From positions 1,718,001 through 1,782,000 of the forward strand of contig CP030887.1 of assembly GCA_006969905.1 (NCBI GenBank): DNA of 64,000 bases, read 5' to 3'. A program made the position numbers and the translations under genes. Within the stretch, counting starts at the first letter, position 1; each line of letters opens with the position of its first letter. This document shows positions 36,418-45,997 of the stretch, piece after piece. This stretch comes from Balneolaceae bacterium. Lineage in GTDB: Bacteria > Bacteroidota > Rhodothermia > Balneolales > Balneolaceae. Under the pieces are notes generated by a model. It had not been told where the DNA came from. It worked only from the letters and a program-made list of their open reading frames with translations, and did no database searches.

Positions 36418-37641
36418 TTAGATTTTCCGGATGGCTTCTACCGGGTTTAGTCGAAGCGCTTTAATGGAAGGATAGATAGATGCAAAAAGAGTGGTTACAA
36501 TCATCATCAATCCGATATTCAAAAAATAGCCGGGATTGATTTCAGGGTAAATCATGGAGTTCATCCCATACATTTCAAAACCCTGTGCAAAGGCTCCAAG
36601 GTCAATGCCGGTATTTCCGAAGTATGTGATGCTAAGCCACCCTAGTAAAAGCCCGATGGGTGCGCCCACCAGTGTGAGGAAGAAAGTTTCGAGTAGTATA
36701 AGACTAAAAGTTCTGATCTTGTTGACTCCCACGGCCATCAGCATACCGATTTCCTGGGTGCGTTCCAGAACAGCCATTAACATGGTGTTGACGATCCCGA
36801 ACATGAGCGCAACAATGATAATGATCATGAAAATGTAAAGGGAGAAATCGAGTGAGCTGTCGGTGTAGCGAAGGGTAGGCGAAACATCTCCCCAGCTTTT
36901 GATAGAAAGCGGCAAAGAAGCCCGAAGTTCTTCTGCGTAAACATCTGCCTGTTTGAAATCATCTACTATTAGCGCAATTTCATGAACAGCAGTGGGGGCA
37001 TCCAGCAACCGGTTCAAATCCGCAAAGCGAACAAACAGCGTGTTTTCATCAAAGGTGGAGTTAAAGGATTTGAAGATACCGTTAACCCTGAATGCACCAG
37101 CAGTAAGGTTGCCATTTACATCCTGGAAATTGAGTACAATTTTTGACCGGATGCCCACTCCTAATCTTTCGGCGAGTTTAGAGCCGATCACAACCGGATT
37201 GCGCCCGCTTCCTTCAAAATAAGTTCCTTCAATAATGTGTGTATAGATATTAGAAACTGTTTTTTCCTGTTCAGGATCAATGCCTTTTATGCTTACCCCA
37301 TAAGAATTTGAAGAACTGGAAGCCAGGCCTTGCACTACACTTCTTGATGACACACTTAATACATACGGCTCAGATTCCAAAACCCCAACTACTGAATCAG
37401 CAGCAGGGATAAAAAACTGTGGAAGTTTATCATCATCGTAAGCAGAAAGATGAACCTGGATGTGGGAGGTATCATTTTCCAGTTGGTTTTTGATATACTG
37501 CATGCTCATTCCATAGAAGAATGCAGAGATAAAGGTGCCGGCAAGGGTGCCCAGTGTTACCGCTATTATTACTACACCGCTTCGTGTACGGCTTCTCCAG
37601 ATATTTTTCCAGCTTAGTGATAGGATCGGCCACCATTTCAT
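36418..37641 (-). CDS. FtsX-type ABC permease (first)
   Basis: 407 residues. One membrane segment at about 22-42, a large periplasmic domain, then three segments near the C-terminus including YIFMIIIIVALMFGIVNTMLMAV and the family motif ERTQEIGMLMAVG. This is the MacB/LolC-E layout. It ends LRLNPVEAIRKI, the usual PxxAIR tail. Confidence 0.92.
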   Translation of the reverse strand: MKWWPILSLSWKNIWRSRTRSGVVIIAVTLGTLAGTFISAFFYGMSMQYIKNQLENDTSHIQVHLSAYDDDKLPQFFIPAADSVVGVLESEPYVLSVSSRSVVQGLASSSSNSYGVSIKGIDPEQEKTVSNIYTHIIEGTYFEGSGRNPVVIGSKLAERLGVGIRSKIVLNFQDVNGNLTAGAFRVNGIFKSFNSTFDENTLFVRFADLNRLLDAPTAVHEIALIVDDFKQADVYAEELRASLPLSIKSWGDVSPTLRYTDSSLDFSLYIFMIIIIVALMFGIVNTMLMAVLERTQEIGMLMAVGVNKIRTFSLILLETFFLTLVGAPIGLLLGWLSITYFGNTGIDLGAFAQGFEMYGMNSMIYPEINPGYFLNIGLMMIVTTLFASIYPSIKALRLNPVEAIRKI

Positions 37642-37642
37642 A

Positions 37643-38863
37643 TCAGCGCCTCATTGCTTTAACAGGTTCCATACGTTTCATATACAGCAGGGGGTACAGG
37701 CTTACGAGCAGTGCAATCACAAAAACAATTTCTGCCTGTATGTAAAGTACCATTGGGTCGGTTGAGAACCGGATGAAGGGCTCCATCCCGTATTCCTCAA
37801 TTACAGTAGCCATCTCTCCTGTAAAATAAATGGGGTTCAGGTTAAAGTAGTAAATGATGGGTATGCTGATCATAAAACCCAGCAGGGTACCGAGCGAAAT
37901 GATAAAGAGCATTTCGAGTACGATCATAACGGCCATACGTGCACGGGAGGTACCAATAGCCATCATAACACCAAATTCGAATCGCCGTTCAGCAGTCATC
38001 ATCAGCACCGTACCCAGGATACCAAAACCAACCACCATGTAGAGTACCATAAGTACAATTAACCCGCTTCCCCAGTCTGCCTGTATGGCTTGTACGAGTT
38101 CAGGCATCAGGGTTTGCCAGCCTAATACTGCTAAGTTTGGGTTAAGGTTTTTCTCAATTTTACTGACTACCTGATCTGTTTTTTTGGGATTTTCCGTGAG
38201 AAGGGCAATGGAAGTTAACCGGCCGGATACTCCATAAAATTGTTGTGCGGTTTCAAGTGGTAGATAAAGGATAGAGTTGTTCATTTGGGGAATACCGAAC
38301 TTGAGAATCCCGGTGACGGGGAAAAGCCCTGCTGCACTTAATCCTTGATATCCCTGGCTTAACAAAACCAGCGTATCGCCAACAGAAAGTTCCAGGTAAT
38401 CAGCCAGACCCTCAGCTACTAAGGTTCCCGGATCGGTATTGGATGTGAAATAGCTTCCTTCAATAATTTTCTCATTGGGTTTGCTCAGGTCTTGTTCAGC
38501 TTCAACATCTATCCCGATAACCATTCCTGCCTTGGTTTTTTGCAACCCCGCAGCCAGGGCAAAAGACTCAATCCGGGGAACAATTGCCAGTATATCCTGA
38601 TTTTCGGAGAGTTGATGCAATAAAGAGGTATCAACTTCCAGGCTGTTCTCAAGGGTGGGTTCATCCTGGTAGCCGGGCGCCTGAACCTGGATATGCCCTG
38701 AAAAAGACCCTACGGTATTGTCAATCATTTGGGTGTACTGCCCTTGTTGCATTGCAGCCATAACAGAAGCCAGTACTACTGCCATAACAATTGAGCCCAT
38801 CGTAATAAAAGTTCGGCGTTTGTTACGCCAGATATTTCGCCATGCAAGCTTTAGATAAAGCAT
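37643..38863 (-). CDS. FtsX-type ABC permease (second)
   Basis: 406 residues with the same layout as its neighbour: WRNIWRNKRRTFITMGSIVM at the start, a periplasmic domain, and a C-terminal bundle with AERRFEFGVMMAIGTSRARM. Two different permeases with one ATPase recall LolCDE. It is one base from the first permease gene and one base from the LolA-like gene. Confidence 0.92.
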   Translation of the reverse strand: MLYLKLAWRNIWRNKRRTFITMGSIVMAVVLASVMAAMQQGQYTQMIDNTVGSFSGHIQVQAPGYQDEPTLENSLEVDTSLLHQLSENQDILAIVPRIESFALAAGLQKTKAGMVIGIDVEAEQDLSKPNEKIIEGSYFTSNTDPGTLVAEGLADYLELSVGDTLVLLSQGYQGLSAAGLFPVTGILKFGIPQMNNSILYLPLETAQQFYGVSGRLTSIALLTENPKKTDQVVSKIEKNLNPNLAVLGWQTLMPELVQAIQADWGSGLIVLMVLYMVVGFGILGTVLMMTAERRFEFGVMMAIGTSRARMAVMIVLEMLFIISLGTLLGFMISIPIIYYFNLNPIYFTGEMATVIEEYGMEPFIRFSTDPMVLYIQAEIVFVIALLVSLYPLLYMKRMEPVKAMRR

Positions 38864-38864
38864 T

Positions 38865-39620
38865 TTATTTTATCCTGCGCATATTTTGAATACTAAAGAA
38901 GCCGGATGATATCTCCTGGTTAAAGCGAAGAGATTTATATTCCAGCACCGTTTTATTTCCCGGATCCTCTACCGGGACCATTTCCATACGGGACGGAAGC
39001 ATACGATCATCGAACTTACGGATATCGAAGCTTTGCATAATATTGACCAGGTACCCGTCCTCATCATAAAACTCTGTACGCATTTGAATGTGCTCTTTCT
39101 TACTAACCCATACAGTCACATACCCCCAAACAACAGGTGCATCCGGGGTGGGTATCATTTTAATCTTGTAACAATCGTAACCGTCAATCACACTATCACC
39201 TACCATTTCATGGGTATAATCCACTACTACAGAAGATTCCCGGACAAGATCATCATTGGTAAAATCAGAGCCCATCCAGGATTGCATCATCATAGAAGGA
39301 GGAAGCTTCAGGGTTCTGCCAATATTGGGAACCCAGTTCCATATTTCGTTTTCTCTCTTCAGAAATGCTGTTCCTTCATCGCGGGCCGGAGCGGTAATAA
39401 GAATTAACGAATACTCTGTACCCTTGCTCCAGGCTTTCATGCTGATGGAACGTTGCCATGTTGGGCGCACAATTGTCATGGTAATTTCCGAGGTAGAGGA
39501 AAGCCCACGTGCTTTTTCATCCATCTTCCTAATAATTTCAGTAGCATCCTGGGCCTGAAGAGAAGTAGATAAAAAGCCCAGAAGAAGGAAAAGTGAGAAT
39601 CTGACTTTTTTGGAATACAT
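38865..39620 (-). CDS. LolA-like outer-membrane lipoprotein-sorting protein
   Basis: 251 residues with a signal peptide ending near SLQAQ. The body has the half-barrel LolA/LppX-like pattern of long strands: TSEITMTIVRPTWQRSISMKAW, GTAFLKRENEIWNWVP, WMGSDFTNDDLV, GYDCYKIKMIPTP. Such proteins carry a lipid or lipoprotein through the periplasm. With the FtsX permeases, ATPase and barrel protein it forms a five-gene export set. A paralogue lies at 60290. Confidence 0.85.
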   Translation of the reverse strand: MYSKKVRFSLFLLLGFLSTSLQAQDATEIIRKMDEKARGLSSTSEITMTIVRPTWQRSISMKAWSKGTEYSLILITAPARDEGTAFLKRENEIWNWVPNIGRTLKLPPSMMMQSWMGSDFTNDDLVRESSVVVDYTHEMVGDSVIDGYDCYKIKMIPTPDAPVVWGYVTVWVSKKEHIQMRTEFYDEDGYLVNIMQSFDIRKFDDRMLPSRMEMVPVEDPGNKTVLEYKSLRFNQEISSGFFSIQNMRRIK

Positions 39621-39800
39621 AATGGCCAGGTTTTAGGTTCACAACTTTGTTATGTAATCCTGCCTAACCAATGCTTATGATATGCACCAACCGTTAAGGC
39701 AAGATTGCATTATCAGAGTCGGTATACTATCAAAAAGGTTCAGATAGTATATACCAAGCCATTATAAATTTAATGTGAATTAATAAGCGGTGAGCAGAGC

Positions 39801-40421
39801 TTATCCGGCAGTAACGTATTTATTAGTGGTCGAATAAACGAACTCTAAGAAGTTTTGAAGTACCAGTGAACCTACTTTACCGGATTTTTCGGGGTGGAAT
39901 TGCACTCCCATAAAATTGTCTTTGGCTACTACTGCAGCAAATTCCTGTATATAATCACAAGAGGCTAGAGTAAACTCATTTACAGGTGCGTAATAACTGT
40001 GCACATAATATAAATGCTGATCTCTCTCGATATTATTTATAAGAGGGTGATCCTTTAATTGCTTAAGGGTATTCCAACCCATATGAGGGACTTTTTCCAG
40101 GTTTTCATCAAATTTTTGTAATGAACCCGGGATTACACCCAAGCCAATGGTATTGCCTTCAGTTGAGGACTCATACAAAAGCTGCATACCTACACAAATA
40201 CCTAAAACTGGCTTTGTGGTTTGCTTAAGCCATTCGTCAACCCCAAAGGCTTGTAACGATTCCATAGCTGCGCCTGCATGCCCCACGCCTGGAAATACCA
40301 CTGCACGTGCACTTTCCAATTCTTCAGGTGTTTCTGCAAAAAAATAGCGTCCTCCCAAACGGTCTAATGCATTTGAGACAGAGGCTATATTACCTGCTTT
40401 ATACTTGATGATAGCAATCAT
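39801..40421 (-). CDS. hisH: Imidazole glycerol phosphate synthase, glutaminase subunit
   Basis: 206 residues. Class I amidotransferase with nucleophile Cys in PVLGICVGMQLLYESS and the His-Glu pair in VQFHPEKSG. It feeds ammonia to HisF. It starts 4 bases after the hisB stop, so those two genes are coupled; about 180 bases free of genes follow before the export cluster. Confidence 0.97.
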   Translation of the reverse strand: MIAIIKYKAGNIASVSNALDRLGGRYFFAETPEELESARAVVFPGVGHAGAAMESLQAFGVDEWLKQTTKPVLGICVGMQLLYESSTEGNTIGLGVIPGSLQKFDENLEKVPHMGWNTLKQLKDHPLINNIERDQHLYYVHSYYAPVNEFTLASCDYIQEFAAVVAKDNFMGVQFHPEKSGKVGSLVLQNFLEFVYSTTNKYVTAG

Positions 40422-40425
40422 TTTA

Positions 40426-41313
40426 TCAAAGAGTTCCTTTTGAACTCGGGATTTGATTTTTGATGCGCCCGTTTTGCTCTATAGCCGTCTTCAAAGACCG
40501 GGCGAAACCTTTGAAGCATGCTTCTATCTTGTGGTGGTCATTTTCACCCGTACATGCAACATGAAGTGTGGCTTTTAAGTTCATTGCAAGACTATAAAAA
40601 AAGTGTTCCAGCATTTCAGTTGGGAAATCTCCAACATATTCCCTCTTCATAGGAACGTCAAATACAAGGTACGGGCGATTTGAAAGGTCAAGGGCCACAG
40701 TGGCTTGAGCTTCATCCATAGCTAGTACAAAACCGAATCTTTCAAGCCCTTTTTTATCACCTAAAGCCTTCAAGAGAGTTTCGCCTAAAGCGATGGAAAC
40801 GTCCTCAATAGTATGGTGTTCGTCGACTTCCAGGTCTCCTTTACAGGTAATTTTGAGATCGATGAGAGCGTGTTTGGCTATTTGATCAAGCATGTGATCA
40901 AAGAATTTCAGCCCGGTATCAATTTCGGATTTTCCCGTTCCGTCCAGGTTTAGCTGGATGTTTATATCGGTTTCGTTGGTTTTTCGTTGGAGCTGCGCAG
41001 TTCTTTGCGGTTGAACGAGAATCTGTACCAGTTCTAAAAAAGTAGTTGACCGGGCAGTTTCTTCAATATCTTTATTGCGAAGGACGAAACCATCCTGGTC
41101 TGTAGAGATGGAATAGTCTCCGGAATTATGTGAATTGATCTCAATCCCTTCCTGGTTTAAAAGCTGTTTCTGGTTTTCTGAAAGTTCAGCGCCAGAAATT
41201 GAAATGATAAAACCGGCATCCATTAAAAGCTTTAATGCAGATATAGTTTCTTCCCTGAACAAGAATTCGTGTTCCCGCGGTTTTAATACCTTTGAATCAA
41301 CAATTACTAGCAT
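40426..41313 (-). CDS. hisB: Imidazoleglycerol-phosphate dehydratase with a decayed HAD-like N-terminus
   Basis: 295 residues. The dehydratase (about 108-295) is intact: FFDHMLDQIAKH, DEHHTIEDVSIALGE, MDEAQATVALDLSNRP, and ENDHHKIEACFKGFAR give the manganese ligands. The first 107 residues follow the order of the HAD histidinol-phosphatase half of bifunctional HisB (LVIVDSKVL, REETISALKLLMDAGFIISISG) but the DxD nucleophile motif is DSK and the region is too short. It is therefore probably inactive as a phosphatase, and that step must be done by another protein. Confidence 0.93.
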   Translation of the reverse strand: MLVIVDSKVLKPREHEFLFREETISALKLLMDAGFIISISGAELSENQKQLLNQEGIEINSHNSGDYSISTDQDGFVLRNKDIEETARSTTFLELVQILVQPQRTAQLQRKTNETDINIQLNLDGTGKSEIDTGLKFFDHMLDQIAKHALIDLKITCKGDLEVDEHHTIEDVSIALGETLLKALGDKKGLERFGFVLAMDEAQATVALDLSNRPYLVFDVPMKREYVGDFPTEMLEHFFYSLAMNLKATLHVACTGENDHHKIEACFKGFARSLKTAIEQNGRIKNQIPSSKGTL

Positions 41314-41388
41314 AATGTTACTTATTTGTGATATTTGAACTGGGAATATTGGGTATTATCATATACCGACTAACGAAAATTGATTGTA

Positions 41389-41799
41389 ATGAATTCAAAA
41401 TTAACTGTATTTAGCTGGATTTTAAGATTGGCTGCAGCAGGAATCATGTTGCAAACCCTGTTCTTTAAATTTACATCCGCCCCTGAAAGTATATACATAT
41501 TTGAGACCATAGGAGCAGAGCCTTTTGGCAGGTATGCTTCCGGTATCGCTGAACTTATAGCATCAATACTTTTATTAGTGCCAAGAACAACATGGTTAGG
41601 CGCATTGCTTGGTTTAGGTATTATGAGCGGAGCCATTTTGAGTCACCTCACGGTGTTGGGTATTGAAGTTAAAGGAGATGGTGGATTATTATTTATTTTA
41701 GCAATAGTCGTATTCGCAAGTTGTGCTGTATTGGCGTTTTTAAACAGGGAGTTTATTCCAATTATAGGTGAAAGGTTTAAGGATTCAGAATCTGATTAA
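41389..41799 (+). CDS. DoxX-like membrane protein
   Basis: 136 residues from the ATG at 41389 (MNSKLTVFSW). Four membrane segments, with KFTSAPESIYIFETIGAEPFGRYASGIAELIASILLL showing the DoxX pattern. Members are small quinone- or redox-linked membrane proteins; no firm function. It is the only plus-strand gene inside the his region and its end overlaps hisC by 23 bases in convergent orientation. Confidence 0.75.
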   Translation: MNSKLTVFSWILRLAAAGIMLQTLFFKFTSAPESIYIFETIGAEPFGRYASGIAELIASILLLVPRTTWLGALLGLGIMSGAILSHLTVLGIEVKGDGGLLFILAIVVFASCAVLAFLNREFIPIIGERFKDSESD

Positions 41800-42838
41800 G
41801 GGCGTCAAAGAACTGGTCATTTTCTTTTGGAGTACCAATGGTTAACCGCAGAGTGTTTTCGCAATGTGGTTCATTACCCCTGTAACGCACAATAATTCCA
41901 TGCTCAGCAAGCTTTTTATAAATACTTAACGCATCATTAATTCGAAAAAGAATGAAATTTCCATCAGAAGGGAAAACTTTTTCAACCTCTGGCAATTGGT
42001 TCAACTCTTTGATTATTCGGTCTCTTTCTTTTTTAATAGATGATATGCTCTTTTGAACCGCATCCAGGTTCTCGAAAGCATCCATAGCAGCTTTTGAAGT
42101 AAGCTTGTTCACATTATAGGGAGCCTTAACTTTCATCATATAATTGATGATCTCCGGTGATGCAAGGGCTATACCTAACCGGATTCCAGCCAGTCCAAAA
42201 GCTTTTGAGAGTGTCTGTAAAACAACAAGATTAGGGTAGCCAGCCAGTTTATTTGCGAAACTGTCCTGATCAGAAAAATCAATGTAAGCCTCATCTATTA
42301 TTACTATGCCATTAAACCCTTCCAGTAAAGCAATAATATCTTCCCTTTTGATACTGTTAGCTGTTGGGTTATTTGGTGAACAAACAAAAATCAGCTTGGT
42401 GTTCGGTGTTACTGCATCAAGGATTTGTTCTGTTTGCAGCTGAAAGTCAAAGGTAAGAAGGACTTCATCTATAGCAACATCGTTAATGTTTGCAGAGACT
42501 TTATACATCCCATAAGTAGGGGGATTTATGATAATCCTATCTTTACCCGGTTCACAGAAAATCCGAAACAGCAGGTCAATGGCTTCATCGCTGCCCACAC
42601 CCACAAATATATTATTTACATTAACGTTTCTGTAGTCAGCGATTTTTTTTCTCAGCTTTTCCTGGTAAGGCATGGGGTAACGATGCAGCTCTAATTCGTC
42701 TTTTAACGGAGAGCCGAGGCTATTCTCATTGGCGTCCAGCAATATACCTGAATCAAAATCATCCCTTGCACTCCGGTAAGGAACAAGGCTTTTAATGTTT
42801 TTGCGGATAAGCTTTTCAAGCTCGAATAAAGGACTCAT
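41777..42838 (-). CDS. hisC: Histidinol-phosphate aminotransferase
   Basis: 353 residues. PLP-dependent fold type [12 protein letters not shown] at the N-terminus, [39 protein letters not shown] and the PLP lysine in [16 protein letters not shown]. It transaminates imidazole acetol phosphate. It overlaps hisD by 4 bases. Confidence 0.97.
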   Translation of the reverse strand: MSPLFELEKLIRKNIKSLVPYRSARDDFDSGILLDANENSLGSPLKDELELHRYPMPYQEKLRKKIADYRNVNVNNIFVGVGSDEAIDLLFRIFCEPGKDRIIINPPTYGMYKVSANINDVAIDEVLLTFDFQLQTEQILDAVTPNTKLIFVCSPNNPTANSIKREDIIALLEGFNGIVIIDEAYIDFSDQDSFANKLAGYPNLVVLQTLSKAFGLAGIRLGIALASPEIINYMMKVKAPYNVNKLTSKAAMDAFENLDAVQKSISSIKKERDRIIKELNQLPEVEKVFPSDGNFILFRINDALSIYKKLAEHGIIVRYRGNEPHCENTLRLTIGTPKENDQFFDALNQILNP

Positions 42839-44121
42839 AGTATCTCCTTTAAGCGAATGCTTACTGCATTTTTATGTGCATCCAAACCTTCTGTTTCAGC
42901 CAGTATTTCAACGGCTGGTCCGATGTTTTTTAATCCCTCTTTGCTGAGAGACTGGAGAGTTATGGACTTTTGATAAGAGGATAAATTCACCCCGCTATAC
43001 ATACGCGCATAACCATAAGTGGGTAAGGTATGATTGGTACCCGAGGCATAATCACCCACACTTTCAGGTGTCCAGTTACCTAAAAATACAGAACCCGCAT
43101 TGATAATTCGGTTCGTGTAGTTTTCCGCATTCTCAACATTTACAATCAGATGCTCCGGTGCATACTCGTTCGAAAAGTCAAAAGCTTCATCAAGCGAACT
43201 AACCATTATAATATAGCTTTGATCCAAGGCTTGTTGAGCTATTTCTTTTCTGGAAAGAGCGTTTAACTGAGAGTCTATTTCTGATTCTAAACTCTTTATA
43301 TCGAAATCAGGAGTTGCGACCAAAACTACCTGGCTATCTTCCCCATGCTCTGCCTGAGAAAGGAGATCAGCGGCTACAAATGAAGGTTCTGCCTCACCAT
43401 CAGCAATAACCAGCACTTCAGAAGGGCCTGCCGGCATATCAATACTTATCTGGGCTTCGCTGTTTTGAAGAAGCATTTTAGCAGCAGTTACATACTGGTT
43501 ACCAGGGCCTAAAATTTTATCTACTTTTGGAACCGATTCGGTTCCAAATGCCATAGCTGCTACGGCTTGTGCTCCACCTGCCAGCAAAATAGTACTTACC
43601 GCAGCTTTTTGAGCAATGTAAGCAATCTCGGGGGCTACAGTTCCACTGTTATTGGGAGGTGTTGCCAGCACTGTAGTTTTACATCCCGCAAGCATAGCCG
43701 GGATAGCGAGCATCATAGCTGAAGAGGGAAGGATAGCTGTTCCTCCGGGCACATAAATCCCAACCCGTTCAATAGGCCGCACAACTTTGGAGCACCTAAC
43801 CCCGGGCATTGTTTCTACTTCTAAAGCAGAAGGCATTTGAGCTTTGTGGAAGCGAACTATGTTTTCAAAAGCTACATCAATGGCTTGCCTGACTGAATCA
43901 GAGAGATTTGTTTCAATGGCAGATGGTTCAATAGTTATGTTATCCGGCTTAACACCGTCAAAACGGGAAGTGAGTTCTTTAAGGGATCGGTCTCCGTTTT
44001 TTTCGATACTATCTATAATGGGTTGCACTATTCCGAAGATTGAGGAGAAATCCATCTTAGGGCGTTTGATAAGCTTTGCTATATCTTCTTTGCTAAGATT
44101 CTTGTATTGGTAGGATTTCAT
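42835..44121 (-). CDS. hisD: Histidinol dehydrogenase
   Basis: 428 residues. The family core is complete: [65 protein letters not shown] with zinc ligands, and EHLIVNVEN. It carries out the last two oxidations to histidine. It lies 2 bases after hisG. Confidence 0.97.
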   Translation of the reverse strand: MKSYQYKNLSKEDIAKLIKRPKMDFSSIFGIVQPIIDSIEKNGDRSLKELTSRFDGVKPDNITIEPSAIETNLSDSVRQAIDVAFENIVRFHKAQMPSALEVETMPGVRCSKVVRPIERVGIYVPGGTAILPSSAMMLAIPAMLAGCKTTVLATPPNNSGTVAPEIAYIAQKAAVSTILLAGGAQAVAAMAFGTESVPKVDKILGPGNQYVTAAKMLLQNSEAQISIDMPAGPSEVLVIADGEAEPSFVAADLLSQAEHGEDSQVVLVATPDFDIKSLESEIDSQLNALSRKEIAQQALDQSYIIMVSSLDEAFDFSNEYAPEHLIVNVENAENYTNRIINAGSVFLGNWTPESVGDYASGTNHTLPTYGYARMYSGVNLSSYQKSITLQSLSKEGLKNIGPAVEILAETEGLDAHKNAVSIRLKEIL

Positions 44122-44123
44122 GG

Positions 44124-45005
44124 CTATAAGATCATACTTTCAATTGGCAACATTACAATATCGGATGCTCCGGCACTTTTCAATTCTTCCATAACAATCC
44201 AAAAACGGTCAATGGGAATAACGGTATGGATAGCAACCATATCGGTTTCAGCCAGGGGTACAATAGTAGGGCTTTTCATAGATGGAATGATTTCCCGGAT
44301 ACTTTCTATTGAATCTTTTGGTGCGTTCATCATGATATAACGGCTGCGTTTCGCCTGCTGGTAACCATCAATTCTTACCAGGAACTTATCCACCAATTCC
44401 TGTTTACCAGGAGATAATTCAAGATTTGTCTGGATGAGTTTGGTTTCTGATTCCAGGATCGTAAATAATTCCTGCAGCCCATTTGCCCTGAGCGTACCTC
44501 CGGTAGATACCAGGTCAGAGATAGCATCTGCTACTTCCAATTGTGGTGTAATTTCTACCGCTCCCGATATTTCCACAAGGTTAACATCTATACCTTTTTC
44601 AGAGAAGAATTTTTCGGTCAAAAAGGGATAACTGGTGGCAATGGTTTTACCGTTAAAATCTTCCGGCTGTTTGATGCTTCCGTTTTTTGGGGCTGCAATC
44701 GCAAGCCTGCATCTTCCATAGTTGAGTCCTCTCAGAACAGTAACATTGGCATTTTTCTCATAGACCTCATTGGCACCTACAAAACCCAAATCGCAAACCC
44801 CGTCTTGTACATATTCGGGGATGTCATCATCCCGAAGCAGCAGGAGTTCGATATCAAAATTCCGGGTTTTAACCATTAAGTTGCGTTTGTAGTTATCAAA
44901 TTCAATGCCAATGCCATGTAGCAAATCAACGGTTTTATCGGTTAAACGGCCGCTTTTTTGAATAGCAATGCGTAATGAAGTCGAAGAATCTTTCGATCGT
45001 GTCAT
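44124..45005 (-). CDS. hisG: ATP phosphoribosyltransferase, long form
   Basis: 293 residues, the long HisG with a C-terminal ACT-like regulatory domain (about 220-293, [17 protein letters not shown]). The catalytic part shows [23 protein letters not shown] and [28 protein letters not shown] with the PRPP loop. It catalyses the first committed step and in other bacteria is inhibited by histidine. A His-rich leader ORF ends 68 bases before its start. Confidence 0.97.
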   Translation of the reverse strand: MTRSKDSSTSLRIAIQKSGRLTDKTVDLLHGIGIEFDNYKRNLMVKTRNFDIELLLLRDDDIPEYVQDGVCDLGFVGANEVYEKNANVTVLRGLNYGRCRLAIAAPKNGSIKQPEDFNGKTIATSYPFLTEKFFSEKGIDVNLVEISGAVEITPQLEVADAISDLVSTGGTLRANGLQELFTILESETKLIQTNLELSPGKQELVDKFLVRIDGYQQAKRSRYIMMNAPKDSIESIREIIPSMKSPTIVPLAETDMVAIHTVIPIDRFWIVMEELKSAGASDIVMLPIESMIL

Positions 45006-45044
45006 GAAATCAGTAAGTAAAATTGGGTTTTAAATTAGGGTAAC

Positions 45045-45115
45045 AAAAAAAGAAAGTCAGTCGTGCGAAATAATTAGTGCACGTGATGATGTCCGGAGTG
45101 GAGATGATGGACACC
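45045..45115 (-). promoter_or_regulatory. Possible his attenuator
   Basis: Inside the leader ORF, GGTGTCC pairs with GGACATC (45088-45115, 7 bp), a position suited to a pause or antiterminator helix. Overlapping the leader stop codon, CGTGC pairs with GCACG (45062-45083, 5 bp, 12-nt loop), and about 6 bases later a T-rich run TTTCTTTTTTT follows (45045-45055). The terminator stem is short, so termination strength is uncertain. Confidence 0.5.
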
Positions 45116-45154
45116 ATGATGAATATGAGAGCTATGTAGGTTTTTTATAATCAC
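45074..45154 (-). CDS. hisL: Histidine operon leader peptide
   Basis: A 26-codon ORF with GTG start and TAA stop. Eleven codons are His, at positions 7, 10, 12, 13, 16, 17, 19, 22, 23, 24 and 26, for example HIHHGVHHLH. No ATG or TTG occurs in frame back to the previous stop, so GTG is the only ordinary start. It lies directly upstream of hisG. In known his operons, ribosome stalling on such codons when charged tRNA-His is scarce keeps transcription going. A metal-binding peptide is an alternative, less likely from its position. Confidence 0.8.
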   Translation of the reverse strand: MIIKNLHSSHIHHGVHHLHSGHHHVH

Positions 45155-45159
45155 GGATG

Positions 45160-45190
45160 AAAATATAGGGATAAGATGAGTTTAAAGAAA
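45160..45190 (-). promoter_or_regulatory. Promoter-like sequence for the his leader
   Basis: On the minus strand TTTC, 19 bases, then TATATTTT: close to the Bacteroidota TTTG-N19-TAnnTTTG pattern and with the same spacing as before the tRNA at 61198. The -7 box ends only 5 bases before the GTG of the leader, which would make a nearly leaderless transcript. Confidence 0.45.
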
Positions 45191-45526
45191 TCAGCTTTTT
45201 GTCATTTGATAAATTTTCATGAAACCCAGTGTAATTACCCCCCATGCAAAAACAAAGATGAGGATTTCAGTGATTTTACCTTGTTGCTGTTTTAGTATTA
45301 ACTCCAGTACATCTACTTCAAAAATATAAGCCAATTGAGATATAACATGACCGATTCCAAGGATTACAAATCCCCAGGCAATATGAATCATACCGCTGCC
45401 AAATACCCCGCCTTTTAGCTTCCTTGCAGTTTTAAAGCTGTAATAAATACAAACCGCAAGAAATACTATTTCAACTAATCCAAACCATTCCTCGAATTTA
45501 AGCGTGCTCATTGCCATTAAATACAT
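45191..45526 (-). CDS. Small multi-pass membrane protein
   Basis: 111 residues with three membrane segments (about 14-32, 46-68, 88-107). No recognised domain; HIAWGFVILGIGHVISQL is the most distinctive stretch. A shorter start at the second Met (MAMSTLKFEEW) is possible. It ends about 37 bases before the His leader and may be an independent gene just upstream of the operon. Confidence 0.65.
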   Translation of the reverse strand: MYLMAMSTLKFEEWFGLVEIVFLAVCIYYSFKTARKLKGGVFGSGMIHIAWGFVILGIGHVISQLAYIFEVDVLELILKQQQGKITEILIFVFAWGVITLGFMKIYQMTKS

Positions 45527-45682
45527 ATTGAACCCCGTTTTGGTTACCCGTTAATTTATAATAAAATGCGGACTTCATATAACAGTAAAAATTTTCGTTT
45601 TTGTGACAAGCAAACTTTGGTCTGATCTTTACAGATAACTAAATTCCACTGATTTTATAAAACAATAAAAACATCAATCTGA

Positions 45683-45925
45683 ATGAATACTATAGCACAA
45701 TTAACATTTATCCCGCTGGCAACCCATAATCCCAGAGAGAGAGTACAAGATTTGCTGGAGCACCTTGCACAATTTGATGTGCAGATTGAAGTAGGATATT
45801 TATCAACTACTGTGATTGGTAAAACGGATGTGGTATTTGATTTGTTAAAAGAGATTTACCAAACCATGTCATTAGAGAATGAGCAGTTTCGGTTTCATGT
45901 AGAGTTGCTAAGCCCCGGAGAATAA
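45683..45925 (+). CDS. YkoF/thiamine-binding-like protein
   Basis: 80 residues, cytoplasmic. IAQLTFIPLATHNPRERVQDLL, VEVGYLSTTVIG-type spacing (here IEVGYLSTTVIGKTDVVFDLLKE) and the closing strand FRFHVELLSPG match the ferredoxin-like YkoF/MTH1187 family, which binds thiamine or its precursor. No thiamine genes or riboswitch were seen nearby, so the ligand is unproved. Confidence 0.65.
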   Translation: MNTIAQLTFIPLATHNPRERVQDLLEHLAQFDVQIEVGYLSTTVIGKTDVVFDLLKEIYQTMSLENEQFRFHVELLSPGE

Positions 45926-45997
45926 AATTCAAAAATTTTATTTTTGTAAGGAACAGCTCTCAGATCGGTCATACCTCAAAACTTAAAAAGGCAGGCT

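Noticed and set aside
45527-45682. Thiamine (TPP) riboswitch before the YkoF-like gene
   Set aside because: The conserved TPP-aptamer segments such as CTGAGA and ACCTGA are not there.
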